Made by a program: the position numbers and the translations under genes. Source: an uncultured Draconibacterium sp. (lineage in GTDB: Bacteria; Bacteroidota; Bacteroidia; Bacteroidales; Prolixibacteraceae). Taken from it: a stretch of DNA of 45,388 bases. The notes beneath the pieces are model-generated. The model was not told the origin of the DNA. It worked only from the letters and a program-made list of their open reading frames with translations, and searched no databases. The stretch's first letter is position 1, and each line of letters opens with the position of its first letter. Location of the stretch: contig NZ_CAJXTC010000040.1 of the NCBI RefSeq assembly GCF_913060805.1, positions 1 through 45,388 on the forward strand, written 5' to 3'. Shown here piece by piece: positions 25,059-33,815 of this stretch.

Positions 25059-26849
25059 TTATCCTTTTATGCTTTTCAACCAGCTGCCGGGCGTTATGCC
25101 TTCAGCCTTTTTAAAGTAGGCGTTAAATACGGTTTTTGAATTAAAACCACTCTCGTAAGCCATTCCCAGAATAGTTAGGTGTGCGTTTTTAGAATCGGTG
25201 GCCAGTTGTTTAAAATGAACCAGCCGGAATTGGTTAATAAACTCGTTAAAGTTCATTCCCGTTTTTTCGTTGATGAGGTACGAAAGTTTGTTGGGGTGAA
25301 GTTCGAGCATTTCGGCCAGTGTTCGCAGGCTTAGCTGCGCATTCAGAAATGGTTGTTCCGTTTCGATGAAAGTAACCAGCTTTTCTATTTGTTCATCTTG
25401 TACCGGAAATTCTGATTCCGCCTTCTCTTCTTTGGCGGGTAGATTTTTAGTCTCTTCTTCAAGTACAAAATTTGAGGTATGTAATTTCCCGAAATCGTCA
25501 AATTTATGAAGTGGTTCCAGAGATGGATCTTGCCTGAAATTGATGACTTGACCACGTTTTTGAGTAATATATTTATTCAATAAATCTAAGGCTTCCTGCT
25601 GATGCTCGGTATTGGCCAATATAAAAAGTTCGTACGGAACCATTTGTCGTTTGTCTTCGGCCGTAGATTTCCAGCTTTTTAAAGTTGATTCGGGCAAGGT
25701 TTTGAGCCCTTTGTTTCGCACATTAAAATAGATTTGTTTTAATTCCGGATTAGGAGTGTTGGTTATGGCTTGTAAAAACTGATCTTCTTTGTTCAACCAG
25801 ATCAGGCACAAAATCCGGAGTTCACGTGCGAGAATAAAATCGGGATTAATTTCCAATGCCTTTTCAACAAGTTTTAGTGCCGTATCAAATTGACTCTGGT
25901 AATAATTAATATGCGAAAGCGTGTAATAATGGTTGGCCGAAAGCGGATCCACTTTCATGGCCTTTTGAATATATTCTTCGGCTTGCTGAAAGTAGCCGTG
26001 AGAAAGAAGCAATTCGGCCATGGCCTCCAGTCCGTCGGTAAATTTGGGATGCTGGTTCAGGGTTTCTACCAATTGCTTGTAGGTGGCTTTAAAATCCCAT
26101 TCCATCCAAAAAGTACGGCCAATAAACGACTGCCCATATTCAGGAAGTGATTTATCGAGATCGCTGGCAATCATAAAATTTCTGATCGCAATTTCAAAAC
26201 CTTTTTCAGCGGGCATATAACCCCAGGCCGCCAGCAATCCGTAACTCTGCACTAACCCGTAATAAGCCCGCGCATATTTTGGGTCCAGCTGAACGGCAGC
26301 TTCGTAATATTTTGTGGCTTCGGCTATTGAATCGGCGTCCCATTTCAATTGTAAGAAATGCCCTTTCAGAAAAAGTTCGTAAGCTTTCATACTCGTTGTG
26401 GGCTTGCTTACAAGCTGATCCTGAATATTAAAGTGCCCAAAATTATCGCGAATTTGATTGGCAATAAGCAGACTGATTTCATCCTGAAGTGCGAAAATAT
26501 CTTCAATTTCGCGATCGAAATTTCTCGACCAGAAATGTGTGCCGTCCGTAGCATTTATTAACTGAGCTGTAATACGAACGCGGCTTTGTACTTTTCGCAC
26601 ACTACCTTCAAGCACCGATGAAACGTCCAATTGCCGGGCAATATCGCGCACATCAATGTTTTGGCCTTTAAACGCAAATGAAGAGGTGCGGGCAATAACT
26701 TTTAACCCGTCGATTTTGGTTAAAGCGTTAATAATTTCCTCGGTGATCCCATCGCTGAAATACTCGTTATCCGCATCCGAACTCATGTTCACGAAAGGGA
26801 GAACAACAATCGATTTATCGGTATGTATATGGGAAGTTACTTCACCCAT
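25059..26849 (-). CDS. TolB-like / TPR / AraC-type HTH regulator
   Basis: Large cytoplasmic regulator in three parts. Residues about 10-120 form the TolB/FlgO-like domain (SIVVLPFVNMSSDADNEYF, then VLEGSVRKVQSRVRITAQLI) usually found N-terminal of TPRs in adenylate-cyclase-like and HTH proteins. Residues about 150-400 are TPR repeats (YYEAAVQLDPKYARAYYGLV, ALEINPDFILARELRIL). Residues about 485-596 are an AraC/XylS HTH pair (LAEMLELHPNKLSYLINEKT, GFNSKTVFNAYFKKAEGITP). No membrane span is seen, so it is not a two-component hybrid. It sits between the symporter and the barrel gene, which are plausible targets. Confidence 0.85.
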   Translation of the reverse strand: MGEVTSHIHTDKSIVVLPFVNMSSDADNEYFSDGITEEIINALTKIDGLKVIARTSSFAFKGQNIDVRDIARQLDVSSVLEGSVRKVQSRVRITAQLINATDGTHFWSRNFDREIEDIFALQDEISLLIANQIRDNFGHFNIQDQLVSKPTTSMKAYELFLKGHFLQLKWDADSIAEATKYYEAAVQLDPKYARAYYGLVQSYGLLAAWGYMPAEKGFEIAIRNFMIASDLDKSLPEYGQSFIGRTFWMEWDFKATYKQLVETLNQHPKFTDGLEAMAELLLSHGYFQQAEEYIQKAMKVDPLSANHYYTLSHINYYQSQFDTALKLVEKALEINPDFILARELRILCLIWLNKEDQFLQAITNTPNPELKQIYFNVRNKGLKTLPESTLKSWKSTAEDKRQMVPYELFILANTEHQQEALDLLNKYITQKRGQVINFRQDPSLEPLHKFDDFGKLHTSNFVLEEETKNLPAKEEKAESEFPVQDEQIEKLVTFIETEQPFLNAQLSLRTLAEMLELHPNKLSYLINEKTGMNFNEFINQFRLVHFKQLATDSKNAHLTILGMAYESGFNSKTVFNAYFKKAEGITPGSWLKSIKG

Positions 26850-26934
26850 TTGGTTGTTAGCTACTTGTTTTATGTTGTATCTAACAAAATAAATGATTCT
26901 TGGTTGATAATGTCCGCAAAAATTAAGTAAATAA

Positions 26935-28353
26935 TTATACCGTTAAAGTTTTCTCTTTTTTTACTGATGCAACAAGAATATAAGCCAATAAAGAACCACC
27001 AATTCCAAAAATATTGGCATCCAGTTCAAGCGGGAGGTCGAATCCTGACAGGATGAGGAACAGCGTTAACGAACCTCCGGTTAACATGGATAACAGCGCT
27101 GCTACCTTATTCGGATTTTTGGAAAACAAAGCCGCCAGAACCGGAATAATCATTCCTGAAACCATAAAAGAGTAGGAGTGGAGCATTAAATCCAGCACAC
27201 TGGTCATTTTTAAGGCCAGCAACAGTGCGATCGAACCAATTATCAGCGTCAATAACTGCGAAAGAAGTAAACTCCTTTTGCCGTTGTGCAGGCGAAATAC
27301 GTCGGTTAATAAGTTTCCCGATGCAGCCATTAAACAACTGTCGGCAGTTGACATGATGGCCGAAAAATAGGCCGATAATACAATTCCCAGAAAACCAACC
27401 GGAAGTATAGTTTTTAGCAATACCGGAAGTCCCATTTCGGCATCGAGGTTGGCAGCGTTATAACCCGGCAGCAAATGATTTTCCATGGCCACGCGGGCAA
27501 ACATACCTAAAACTACTCCGATAAAAGCCATTAACGGATATTCAAACAGTCCGGCAATAAACCAGCCACGTTGTGCGGTTTGTGTATTTTTTGCTGCGTA
27601 AATCCGCTGATATAGTGTCATCCCGATAAACCAGATCGGTATAATGGTAAACATCCAGTTAACGATTTGCTGCCAGCTTACCGATCGCAGCGATAAAAAA
27701 TCAGCCGGCAATGTTGCCGTAATAGCTTCGTAACCTCCAATACTTGTATAGGCGAACGGCAAACCCACAAAAATCAGCCCTGCCATAAGAATGATCCACT
27801 GTATGGTGTCGGTATAAATTACCGCTTTTAGGCCGCCCAAAACGGTGTAAACAATGGCAATCGTTCCCATAATCAGCAGCGCATTATCAATACTCAGCCC
27901 ATCAAAAGTAGAGGCCGCCAGTTTAGCGCCTGCCAGAATTTGCGAACTGGTAAATCCCAGGTATCCGATAGCAGAAATCAGCCCGGCAATAAGGGCTACT
28001 CTTTTGTCGAAAACGTGTTCGAGGTACTGCGGGAAAGACAAAAAGCCTTTCCGGCGTGCCAGCCCCGAAACTTTTGGAATGAGCAGAACACCGCTAAGCC
28101 AGGCGCCCAGCAAACCGGTAAACAGCAGCCAGCTACCTGATAAGCCCATGGTAAATCCCAATCCGCCCAGGCCGATTGAGAAACCTCCGCCAACATCGGT
28201 AGCTACCACCGATAAGCCAATGTGAATACTACTGAGTTTACGTCCACCAACAAAATAGTCGTCTGTATTTTTATTTTTGCGCAGAAAATAAACACCTACA
28301 CCAAGCATTGCCAGTAGGTATACGCAAAAAATAGAGAGATCAATCCACCCCAT
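26935..28353 (-). CDS. sodium:solute symporter (SSS family)
   Basis: Inner-membrane Na+-coupled importer with about 13 membrane spans over 472 aa. The N terminus resembles SSS members (WIDLSIFCVYLLAMLGVGVY, then KNTDDYFVGGRK) and the conserved SATDVGGGF-like region is present as VVATDVGGGFSIG. Na+ site residues are likely in the FSAIMSTADSCLMAASG segment (about 330-345). The substrate is unclear; sugar, amino acid and betaine carriers all occur. The start ATG overlaps the stop of the winged-helix gene (TAATG). Confidence 0.9.
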   Translation of the reverse strand: MGWIDLSIFCVYLLAMLGVGVYFLRKNKNTDDYFVGGRKLSSIHIGLSVVATDVGGGFSIGLGGLGFTMGLSGSWLLFTGLLGAWLSGVLLIPKVSGLARRKGFLSFPQYLEHVFDKRVALIAGLISAIGYLGFTSSQILAGAKLAASTFDGLSIDNALLIMGTIAIVYTVLGGLKAVIYTDTIQWIILMAGLIFVGLPFAYTSIGGYEAITATLPADFLSLRSVSWQQIVNWMFTIIPIWFIGMTLYQRIYAAKNTQTAQRGWFIAGLFEYPLMAFIGVVLGMFARVAMENHLLPGYNAANLDAEMGLPVLLKTILPVGFLGIVLSAYFSAIMSTADSCLMAASGNLLTDVFRLHNGKRSLLLSQLLTLIIGSIALLLALKMTSVLDLMLHSYSFMVSGMIIPVLAALFSKNPNKVAALLSMLTGGSLTLFLILSGFDLPLELDANIFGIGGSLLAYILVASVKKEKTLTV

Positions 28354-28577
28354 TATTTAATGTCAACATTAAGTTTGAGGTACGAAGATTGATCAACACG
28401 TTTAACAAGACCTTTATTAATAAGAGAATAAATTAACTCCTGGCCTTTTCTGGCCGAGAGTTTTAGGTCTTTGATTATGTCGCCATAAACGTATTTTTCT
28501 TTTTCTTCTAAAAGTCTTAAAATGTCTTTTTCAAATTGGTTACTGATTTCCTGAATGTCAATTGTTTTTCTACTCAT
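28353..28577 (-). CDS. small winged-helix-like protein coupled to the symporter
   Basis: 74 aa, charged, without hydrophobic segments. Residues 15-65 predict helix-helix-helix-wing (EKDILRLLEEKEKYVYGDII, then GQELIYSLINKGLVKRVD), like a minimal winged-helix DNA-binding domain. Its stop overlaps the symporter start by one base, so the two are translationally coupled. It may be a dedicated regulator of the transporter. The family is not named here. Confidence 0.65.
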   Translation of the reverse strand: MSRKTIDIQEISNQFEKDILRLLEEKEKYVYGDIIKDLKLSARKGQELIYSLINKGLVKRVDQSSYLKLNVDIK

Positions 28578-28691
28578 AAAATTTTTAAACTCATTATTGG
28601 TTCTGATTTTCCTGTTCGGTCAATTCGTTAAATCTGCTACAGTTTTTCCATCCTTTCATTCCACGGTTACAAAACACGTTTCTAAAAAGTG

Positions 28692-28710
28692 GCAAAGGCA
28701 TATCCTTTGC
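28692..28710 (-). terminator. weak terminator after ablB
   Basis: GCAAAGG/CCTTTGC (arms 28692-28698 and 28704-28710) form a perfect 7-bp stem with a 5-nt loop. On the minus strand it is followed by CACTTTTTAG, about 65 nt after the ablB stop. Confidence 0.45.
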
Positions 28711-28774
28711 TTTCTCCTCTCCTTTGTAGAGCGGGCAGGTTTTTGCAAAATGACATCGGTATCCCAGGTTCATA

Positions 28775-29614
28775 TCAGATATGTTTATATAAAATGTTCA
28801 AACTTTCAATTTTTCCGGCAATGTGCGTGTTCTTAATCAATGTTCCCGAATAGCAATAATCCATCTTCAGGAAGGTTTTTGTCATTCCAATCGAATTTAG
28901 CCGGGCCATTGTGTACAAGGTTGTGATTCCCTGTTCTTTCATCGATTTTTCGAGTGCGTTTAACAGCAACACCGACAGGTTTTTACCACGCTGATCGGGT
29001 AGGGTGGCAAAGTCGGTCATTTCGGCATTTCTACCTTCTTCGTCAACTTCGGCCGACGCCAGAGCTACCAGTTTTCCATTCGATTCGGCTCCGAAATATT
29101 GCGTTCCGTCCTGAAATGTTTTAAGCACATAACCCGGATTATATATCGGAAAAGGATAAGTTACGAAAACTTCGCGATATATGTCGGTAATTTGCTCATA
29201 GTCTTCCTTTTCCAGTTTACGCACTTTTACATCCGAGTGGTTGTTACCATTAGGCGTAATCGAATCCTGTTTTTTCAGCATTTGACTAAGGTTGTTCAGC
29301 TTTTCTGTTTCAATATCTAAAAGCCTGTCGGAGTTTAGAAATTTCGAAACAAAAAACGCAGCCACACTGTCGTTGTAAAACGCCGGTATTTGCGCCTCGG
29401 CTAAAAAACCGTTCGATAGAAATACCGGGGCGGCGTGCACCGGTATTTTACAAACTATTTTGCTGTACTTGTTTTCTCTTGCCAGCGTATTTATTTCCTC
29501 AAGAATTTCTGACGGGTTATCCGTGCTACCCAACTTCATCAGGTAAACACGATCGTTTAACTGCCCGTGTTGAATTATGCTTCCGTTTCCTAGTTTTTCA
29601 ATTTTATCCTGCAT
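28775..29614 (-). CDS. ablB: beta-lysine N-acetyltransferase
   Basis: Acetylates the epsilon amino group of beta-lysine to give N-epsilon-acetyl-beta-lysine, a compatible solute known from methanogens and some bacteria. The C-terminal GNAT domain covers about residues 130-270 ([20 protein letters not shown], acetyl-CoA loop [16 protein letters not shown]). The N-terminal part ([13 protein letters not shown]) is the AblB-specific domain. It overlaps the end of ablA by 11 bp, so the two form an operon. Confidence 0.93.
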   Translation of the reverse strand: MQDKIEKLGNGSIIQHGQLNDRVYLMKLGSTDNPSEILEEINTLARENKYSKIVCKIPVHAAPVFLSNGFLAEAQIPAFYNDSVAAFFVSKFLNSDRLLDIETEKLNNLSQMLKKQDSITPNGNNHSDVKVRKLEKEDYEQITDIYREVFVTYPFPIYNPGYVLKTFQDGTQYFGAESNGKLVALASAEVDEEGRNAEMTDFATLPDQRGKNLSVLLLNALEKSMKEQGITTLYTMARLNSIGMTKTFLKMDYCYSGTLIKNTHIAGKIESLNILYKHI

Positions 29615-30920
29615 CTTCTTCCCTTCTTATCATTCGTTCGTTGTCTTCGGGTATCAACGAAATGGCATCGTCGGTATCCGATAATAATTTTTCAATCCCA
29701 ATTGCATCTTCCTCTGCTCCTTCTTCAATTTTAAGGTCGAGGTTGCAATTCTCACAATCCCTGTCGCACATTTTAGGTTCGTACGAATCGGGTTCTTTAT
29801 ATGTTGTTATTACTCCTTCGTAGTTTCGCAATACCACTTTATTGGTCGACCATGAAATAATGTAATTTGGCATTACCGGAATTTTACCTCCGCCGCCGGG
29901 TGCATCAACCACATAAGTTGGGCGGGCAAAACCGCTGGTGTGCCCGATAAGGCTTTCCATGATTTCAATACCCTTGCCAATTGGCGTTCTGAAATGTGAT
30001 AATCCTTCCGAAAGGTCGCACTGGTAGAGGTAATAAGGTCGAACCCGGTTGGCCACTAATTTATGAAGCAGCGATTTCATAATGCGTGGGCAATCGTTTA
30101 CATCGGCTAAAAGAACCGATTGGTTACCCAACGGAAATCCGCCATCGGCGAGTTTTGCCAAAGCTTCTTTTGATGAGGCCGTAATTTCTTTCGGGTGATT
30201 AAAGTGTGTATTGATCCAAAGCGGTTGGTATTTCTTTAAAATATTAACCAGGTTATCGGTAATTCGATACGGAAGTACCACCGGCATTCGTGTACCAATT
30301 CTAACGATCTCAACATGTGGTATTTTGGTGATCTCCGACAGAAGCCAGTCAATTTTATCGTCGGGCAACATAAACGGGTCGCCTCCCGATAATAAAACAT
30401 CGCGTACATGCGGGGTGTTGGCAATGTAGTCGAGTCCCTTTTGCAATTGCTCTTTTGATGGAACATAGTCGATGTCGCCAACTTTACGTTTACGCGTGCA
30501 ATGGCGGCAATACATCGAGCAAATATTACTCACATGAAATAATACGCGGTCGGGGTAACGGTGGGTAATTCCTTCAACCGGGCTGTCGCTGTCTTCTGAT
30601 AGCGGGTCTTCCAATTCTGATTTTAAAGTAATAAGTTCTTCAATTCCTCCGAACGACTGTTTAAAAACCGGGTCGTTTTTGAAATCTTGTTTGTTAATTA
30701 GCGAAAGGTAATAAGGCGTAATCGACAACGGGAATTTGTCGAATGTTACTTTTAATTTTTCCCGTTCTTCATCATCAAATTTAACGCCTAATAGTTCTTC
30801 AAACTTTTCCAATGTTTTTATGGAGTGCCGTAGCTGCCATCTCCAGTCTTTCCATTTCGAAAGTTGTGCTTCTGTTTCAATTTTGTGGGCAATAGTCTGC
30901 TGTCTGTTATTATAAATCAT
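29604..30920 (-). CDS. ablA: lysine 2,3-aminomutase
   Basis: Radical-SAM, PLP enzyme converting L-alpha-lysine to L-beta-lysine. The [4Fe-4S] ligands are Cys134, Cys138 and Cys141 in CSMYCRHC. The PLP lysine is in [14 protein letters not shown]-terminal Cys group, CDRDCENC, matches the zinc-binding part of KamA-type enzymes. The 438 aa length is full. With ablB next to it, the product most likely feeds osmolyte synthesis rather than lysine fermentation, since no kamDE or kdd genes are nearby. Confidence 0.95.
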   Translation of the reverse strand: MIYNNRQQTIAHKIETEAQLSKWKDWRWQLRHSIKTLEKFEELLGVKFDDEEREKLKVTFDKFPLSITPYYLSLINKQDFKNDPVFKQSFGGIEELITLKSELEDPLSEDSDSPVEGITHRYPDRVLFHVSNICSMYCRHCTRKRKVGDIDYVPSKEQLQKGLDYIANTPHVRDVLLSGGDPFMLPDDKIDWLLSEITKIPHVEIVRIGTRMPVVLPYRITDNLVNILKKYQPLWINTHFNHPKEITASSKEALAKLADGGFPLGNQSVLLADVNDCPRIMKSLLHKLVANRVRPYYLYQCDLSEGLSHFRTPIGKGIEIMESLIGHTSGFARPTYVVDAPGGGGKIPVMPNYIISWSTNKVVLRNYEGVITTYKEPDSYEPKMCDRDCENCNLDLKIEEGAEEDAIGIEKLLSDTDDAISLIPEDNERMIRREEDAG

Positions 30921-30999
30921 AAATATTTATTTACTCAAAAACTACTTCTGAGCATGTTATGAACTAAAGTGATAAATCCAAAATTCCCATCGAGCTGCA

Positions 31000-31377
31000 T
31001 TAGTTCGGAACATACATCAGGCGAATGTTGCGGATGTCGTTCTCAACAATTACTTTCTCTGCGGCACTTAGGTTGGGTTCGGGGACGATAATGTGAAGCT
31101 TTCCGTGTCGTTCTTTTGTGAAATGCGCGAAAAAGTTCCATTTTTCTGTATTGATATTATTGTTTAGCTGGATTTCGTAAATGTTCGTTTCACCGTTTTT
31201 TTCGGTGGTAATAATATCAGGAGTAAAACCATTATCCGCCGATTGCGTTGTAATAGGTGACGACGGGGTATAATTTTTAAGTAACCCGGTCTGTAACGAC
31301 ATTTCGTAGGCTTGTTCTTCCAACTGGGGAACAATTGATTTTGCTACCTGCTTTTTTGTTAAAGAAGTTATATTCAT
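31000..31377 (-). CDS. small protein with PD-(D/E)xK-like core
   Basis: 125 aa, family not recognised. The helical N terminus (about 1-35) is followed by a strand pattern FTPDIITTEKNG then NIYEIQLNNN (about residues 50-77). This resembles a PD-(D/E)xK nuclease core with Gln in place of the final Lys, and the spacing fits the fold. A further strand, GKLHIIVPEPN, follows. There is no membrane span. It lies 79 bp upstream of ablA on the same strand and 169 bp from the divergent otsAB gene. Nuclease activity is not established. Confidence 0.6.
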   Translation of the reverse strand: MNITSLTKKQVAKSIVPQLEEQAYEMSLQTGLLKNYTPSSPITTQSADNGFTPDIITTEKNGETNIYEIQLNNNINTEKWNFFAHFTKERHGKLHIIVPEPNLSAAEKVIVENDIRNIRLMYVPN

Positions 31378-31503
31378 TTTTGAAAATAGTTTCTATGCGA
31401 ACAAAATTACAAAAAAAAGCCGGCATGCAAATTCGTGCAGGGTTTAAATTGATTGTTAATAATGAATTTACATTCGCGAAACGGAACTTACTACGGATAA
31501 TAA

Positions 31504-31538
31504 TATATTTGTAAATTAGAAATAATTTCTATAGAAAT
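31504..31538 (+). promoter_or_regulatory. otsAB promoter and leader palindrome
   Basis: TATATTTG (31504-31511) is an exact -7 box 35 nt before the ATG; no TTTG at -33. Between it and the start lies a perfect 14-bp palindrome, ATTTCTATAGAAAT (31525-31538), within two direct copies of AGAAATAAT. It ends 8 nt before the ATG and could be an operator or mask the start. Confidence 0.5.
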
Positions 31539-31546
31539 AATACAAT

Positions 31547-33751
31547 ATGAGTAGATTAATTATAGCCTCAAACAGGTTACCTGTGATGATAAACAGAAGC
31601 GCAGACGGAATGACTATAACTCCTAGTGCAGGTGGTTTAGCAACAGGTTTAAAATCATATCACAAAGACAGCGACAGCATTTGGATAGGCTGGCCGGGCC
31701 TGATGCCCGAAACAAAAAAAGAAGAAGAGGAGGTTACCGGTTTACTGGAAACCGAACAGTGCCTGCCCGTATTTTTAAACGAAGAACTGATTAGTAATTA
31801 TTACGACGGGTTTAGTAATGCAACGCTTTGGCCTCTGTTTCACTACTTTGCCGAGTTTACCGAGTTTAACGAATCGTATTGGGAATCGTACTGCAAGGTA
31901 AACGAAATGTTTGCCGATGCCATTATTGAAAATGCAGAAGAAGGCGACGTGGTTTGGGTACACGATTATCAATTGTTGCTTTTGCCAAATATTCTTCGCG
32001 AAAGGCGCCCCGATTTAACCATCGGATTCTTTTTGCATATTCCTTTTCCATCGTACGAGTTAATACGTATACTTCCGTGGCGCGAGCAAATTGTTAATGG
32101 TTTGCTGGGAGCCGACCTGATTGGTTTCCATACGTACGATTATGCCCGACACTTTATTAGTTCGGTGAAACGTTTGCTGGGTTACGATGTAGATTTTAAC
32201 CAGATAAAACTGGAAAACCGCCACGTAATGATCGATGTATTCCCGATGGGTATCGATTATGAGAAGTTCGAGTCTCACGCGTTGGAAATACAAAGCAAAC
32301 CTATTCAGGATCGTTCGAAAGAGCACCAGGATATCGACCGGTTTTTATTAAGTATGCCAAACCGCAAATTGGTACTTTCTATCGACCGTTTGGATTATAC
32401 TAAAGGTATTCCGCAACGTTTAAATGCTTTCCGCGAATTTTTGGTGAAACACCCGGATTACCGAGAAAAGGTTTCGCTGATTATGCTTACGGTTCCATCA
32501 AGAACAGATGTGGAGCAGTATCAAAATCTGAAAAACGAGATTGATATTTTAGTCGGTAATATTAATGGTGAGTTCGGAACATTGAACTGGAACCCTGTAA
32601 TTTATTTCTATCGTTCTGTTCCGTTCGTGAATCTGATCGAGTTATACAGCTCGGCCGACGTAGCTTTGCTAACGCCACTTAGAGACGGAATGAACCTGGT
32701 TGCCAAAGAGTATATTGCATCAAAAGTGAACAAAAAAGGTGTGCTTATTCTGAGTGAAATGGCCGGTGCATCGAAAGAGCTCGGAGAAGCCATTTCGGTT
32801 AACCCAAATAATATTCCTGATACGGCCGATGCAATTTTCAGGGCACTAACCATGCCCGACCGCGAAATGGAGAAAAACATTTCGGCCATGCAGCAGCGTA
32901 TAAAACGTTACGATATTCATAAGTGGGCGTCGGAGTTTATGAAGGCGCTGAACAATACCATCGAAAAAAAATCGGAGCATCATGCACGAAAAATTACAGC
33001 CCGCATAAAAAACAAGATTCTTACGGATTACAACGACAAGAAATCGAAAGTGTTGTTTTTGGATTACGATGGAACTTTGCAACGGTTCTTTACCAATCCG
33101 CAAGCAGCTAAACCCGATGAGGAACTGTATAAATTGCTCGATAAACTGGCAGCCGAAAAGGATAATACGCTGACATTGGTAAGCGGCCGCGACAGAGAAA
33201 CTTTCGACCGCTGGTTTGGAAGTAGGAAATACAATTTAATTGCCGAACATGGCGCCTGGTTAAAAGAGAAAGGCAAAGGCTGGGTTGAACGCAAACCGGT
33301 TCATACCGAGTGGAAAGAAAGTATTTTACCGGTTCTTGAATCGTATGTCGACCGCACACCGGGAAGTTTAATCGAGGAGAAAACCTATTCGCTGGTTTGG
33401 CATTACCGCAAAGCCGATATTGAATTAGGCGTGTTGCGTGCCCTCGAGTTGGTGCACGATATTTCAAACCTGATCTTTAACCAGGATCTGGAAATACTGG
33501 AAGGCAAAAAAGTTGTTGAAATAAAAGTTTCAGGAATTAATAAAGGAACGGCAGCAACCGAATTTTTACATACACATCCTGCTGATTTTGTGTTGGCAAT
33601 GGGCGACGACTGGACAGATGAATTCTTGTTTAAAGAGTTACCCGAAGAGGCGCATACAATTAAAGTAGGTACCGAAAATTCGGCGGCAAAATATTTCGTG
33701 AGCAACTACAAGGAGGTACGAAGTTTTCTGAATGACCTTGTAAAATCATAG
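31547..33751 (+). CDS. bifunctional trehalose-6-phosphate synthase/phosphatase
   Basis: Makes trehalose from a nucleotide-glucose and glucose 6-phosphate via trehalose 6-phosphate. The GT20 synthase half (residues 1-about 475) shows SNRLPV, GGLATGLKS, VHDYQLLLLP, FFLHIPFPSYE, SIDRLDYTKGIPQRL and LTPLRDGMNLVAKEY. The HAD phosphatase half (about 500-734) shows LDYDGTL, VSGRDRETF and GDDWTDEFLF. OtsA-OtsB fusions of this kind are known in Bacteroidota and eukaryotes. The GH15 gene follows after 64 bp and the acetyl-beta-lysine genes are divergent, suggesting an osmo- or desiccation-protection locus. Confidence 0.96.
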   Translation: MSRLIIASNRLPVMINRSADGMTITPSAGGLATGLKSYHKDSDSIWIGWPGLMPETKKEEEEVTGLLETEQCLPVFLNEELISNYYDGFSNATLWPLFHYFAEFTEFNESYWESYCKVNEMFADAIIENAEEGDVVWVHDYQLLLLPNILRERRPDLTIGFFLHIPFPSYELIRILPWREQIVNGLLGADLIGFHTYDYARHFISSVKRLLGYDVDFNQIKLENRHVMIDVFPMGIDYEKFESHALEIQSKPIQDRSKEHQDIDRFLLSMPNRKLVLSIDRLDYTKGIPQRLNAFREFLVKHPDYREKVSLIMLTVPSRTDVEQYQNLKNEIDILVGNINGEFGTLNWNPVIYFYRSVPFVNLIELYSSADVALLTPLRDGMNLVAKEYIASKVNKKGVLILSEMAGASKELGEAISVNPNNIPDTADAIFRALTMPDREMEKNISAMQQRIKRYDIHKWASEFMKALNNTIEKKSEHHARKITARIKNKILTDYNDKKSKVLFLDYDGTLQRFFTNPQAAKPDEELYKLLDKLAAEKDNTLTLVSGRDRETFDRWFGSRKYNLIAEHGAWLKEKGKGWVERKPVHTEWKESILPVLESYVDRTPGSLIEEKTYSLVWHYRKADIELGVLRALELVHDISNLIFNQDLEILEGKKVVEIKVSGINKGTAATEFLHTHPADFVLAMGDDWTDEFLFKELPEEAHTIKVGTENSAAKYFVSNYKEVRSFLNDLVKS

Positions 33752-33815
33752 TTAAAAATACCTTAGTTAAAAGGCTTTCTGTTAATACTAATTCAAAAAT
33801 CATTAGGTTGCGGCC

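Noticed and set aside
25047-25067. AAAGGA/TCCTTT inverted repeat at the end of the AraC-type gene
   Set aside because: Straddles the stop codon and has no T-run on the minus strand.
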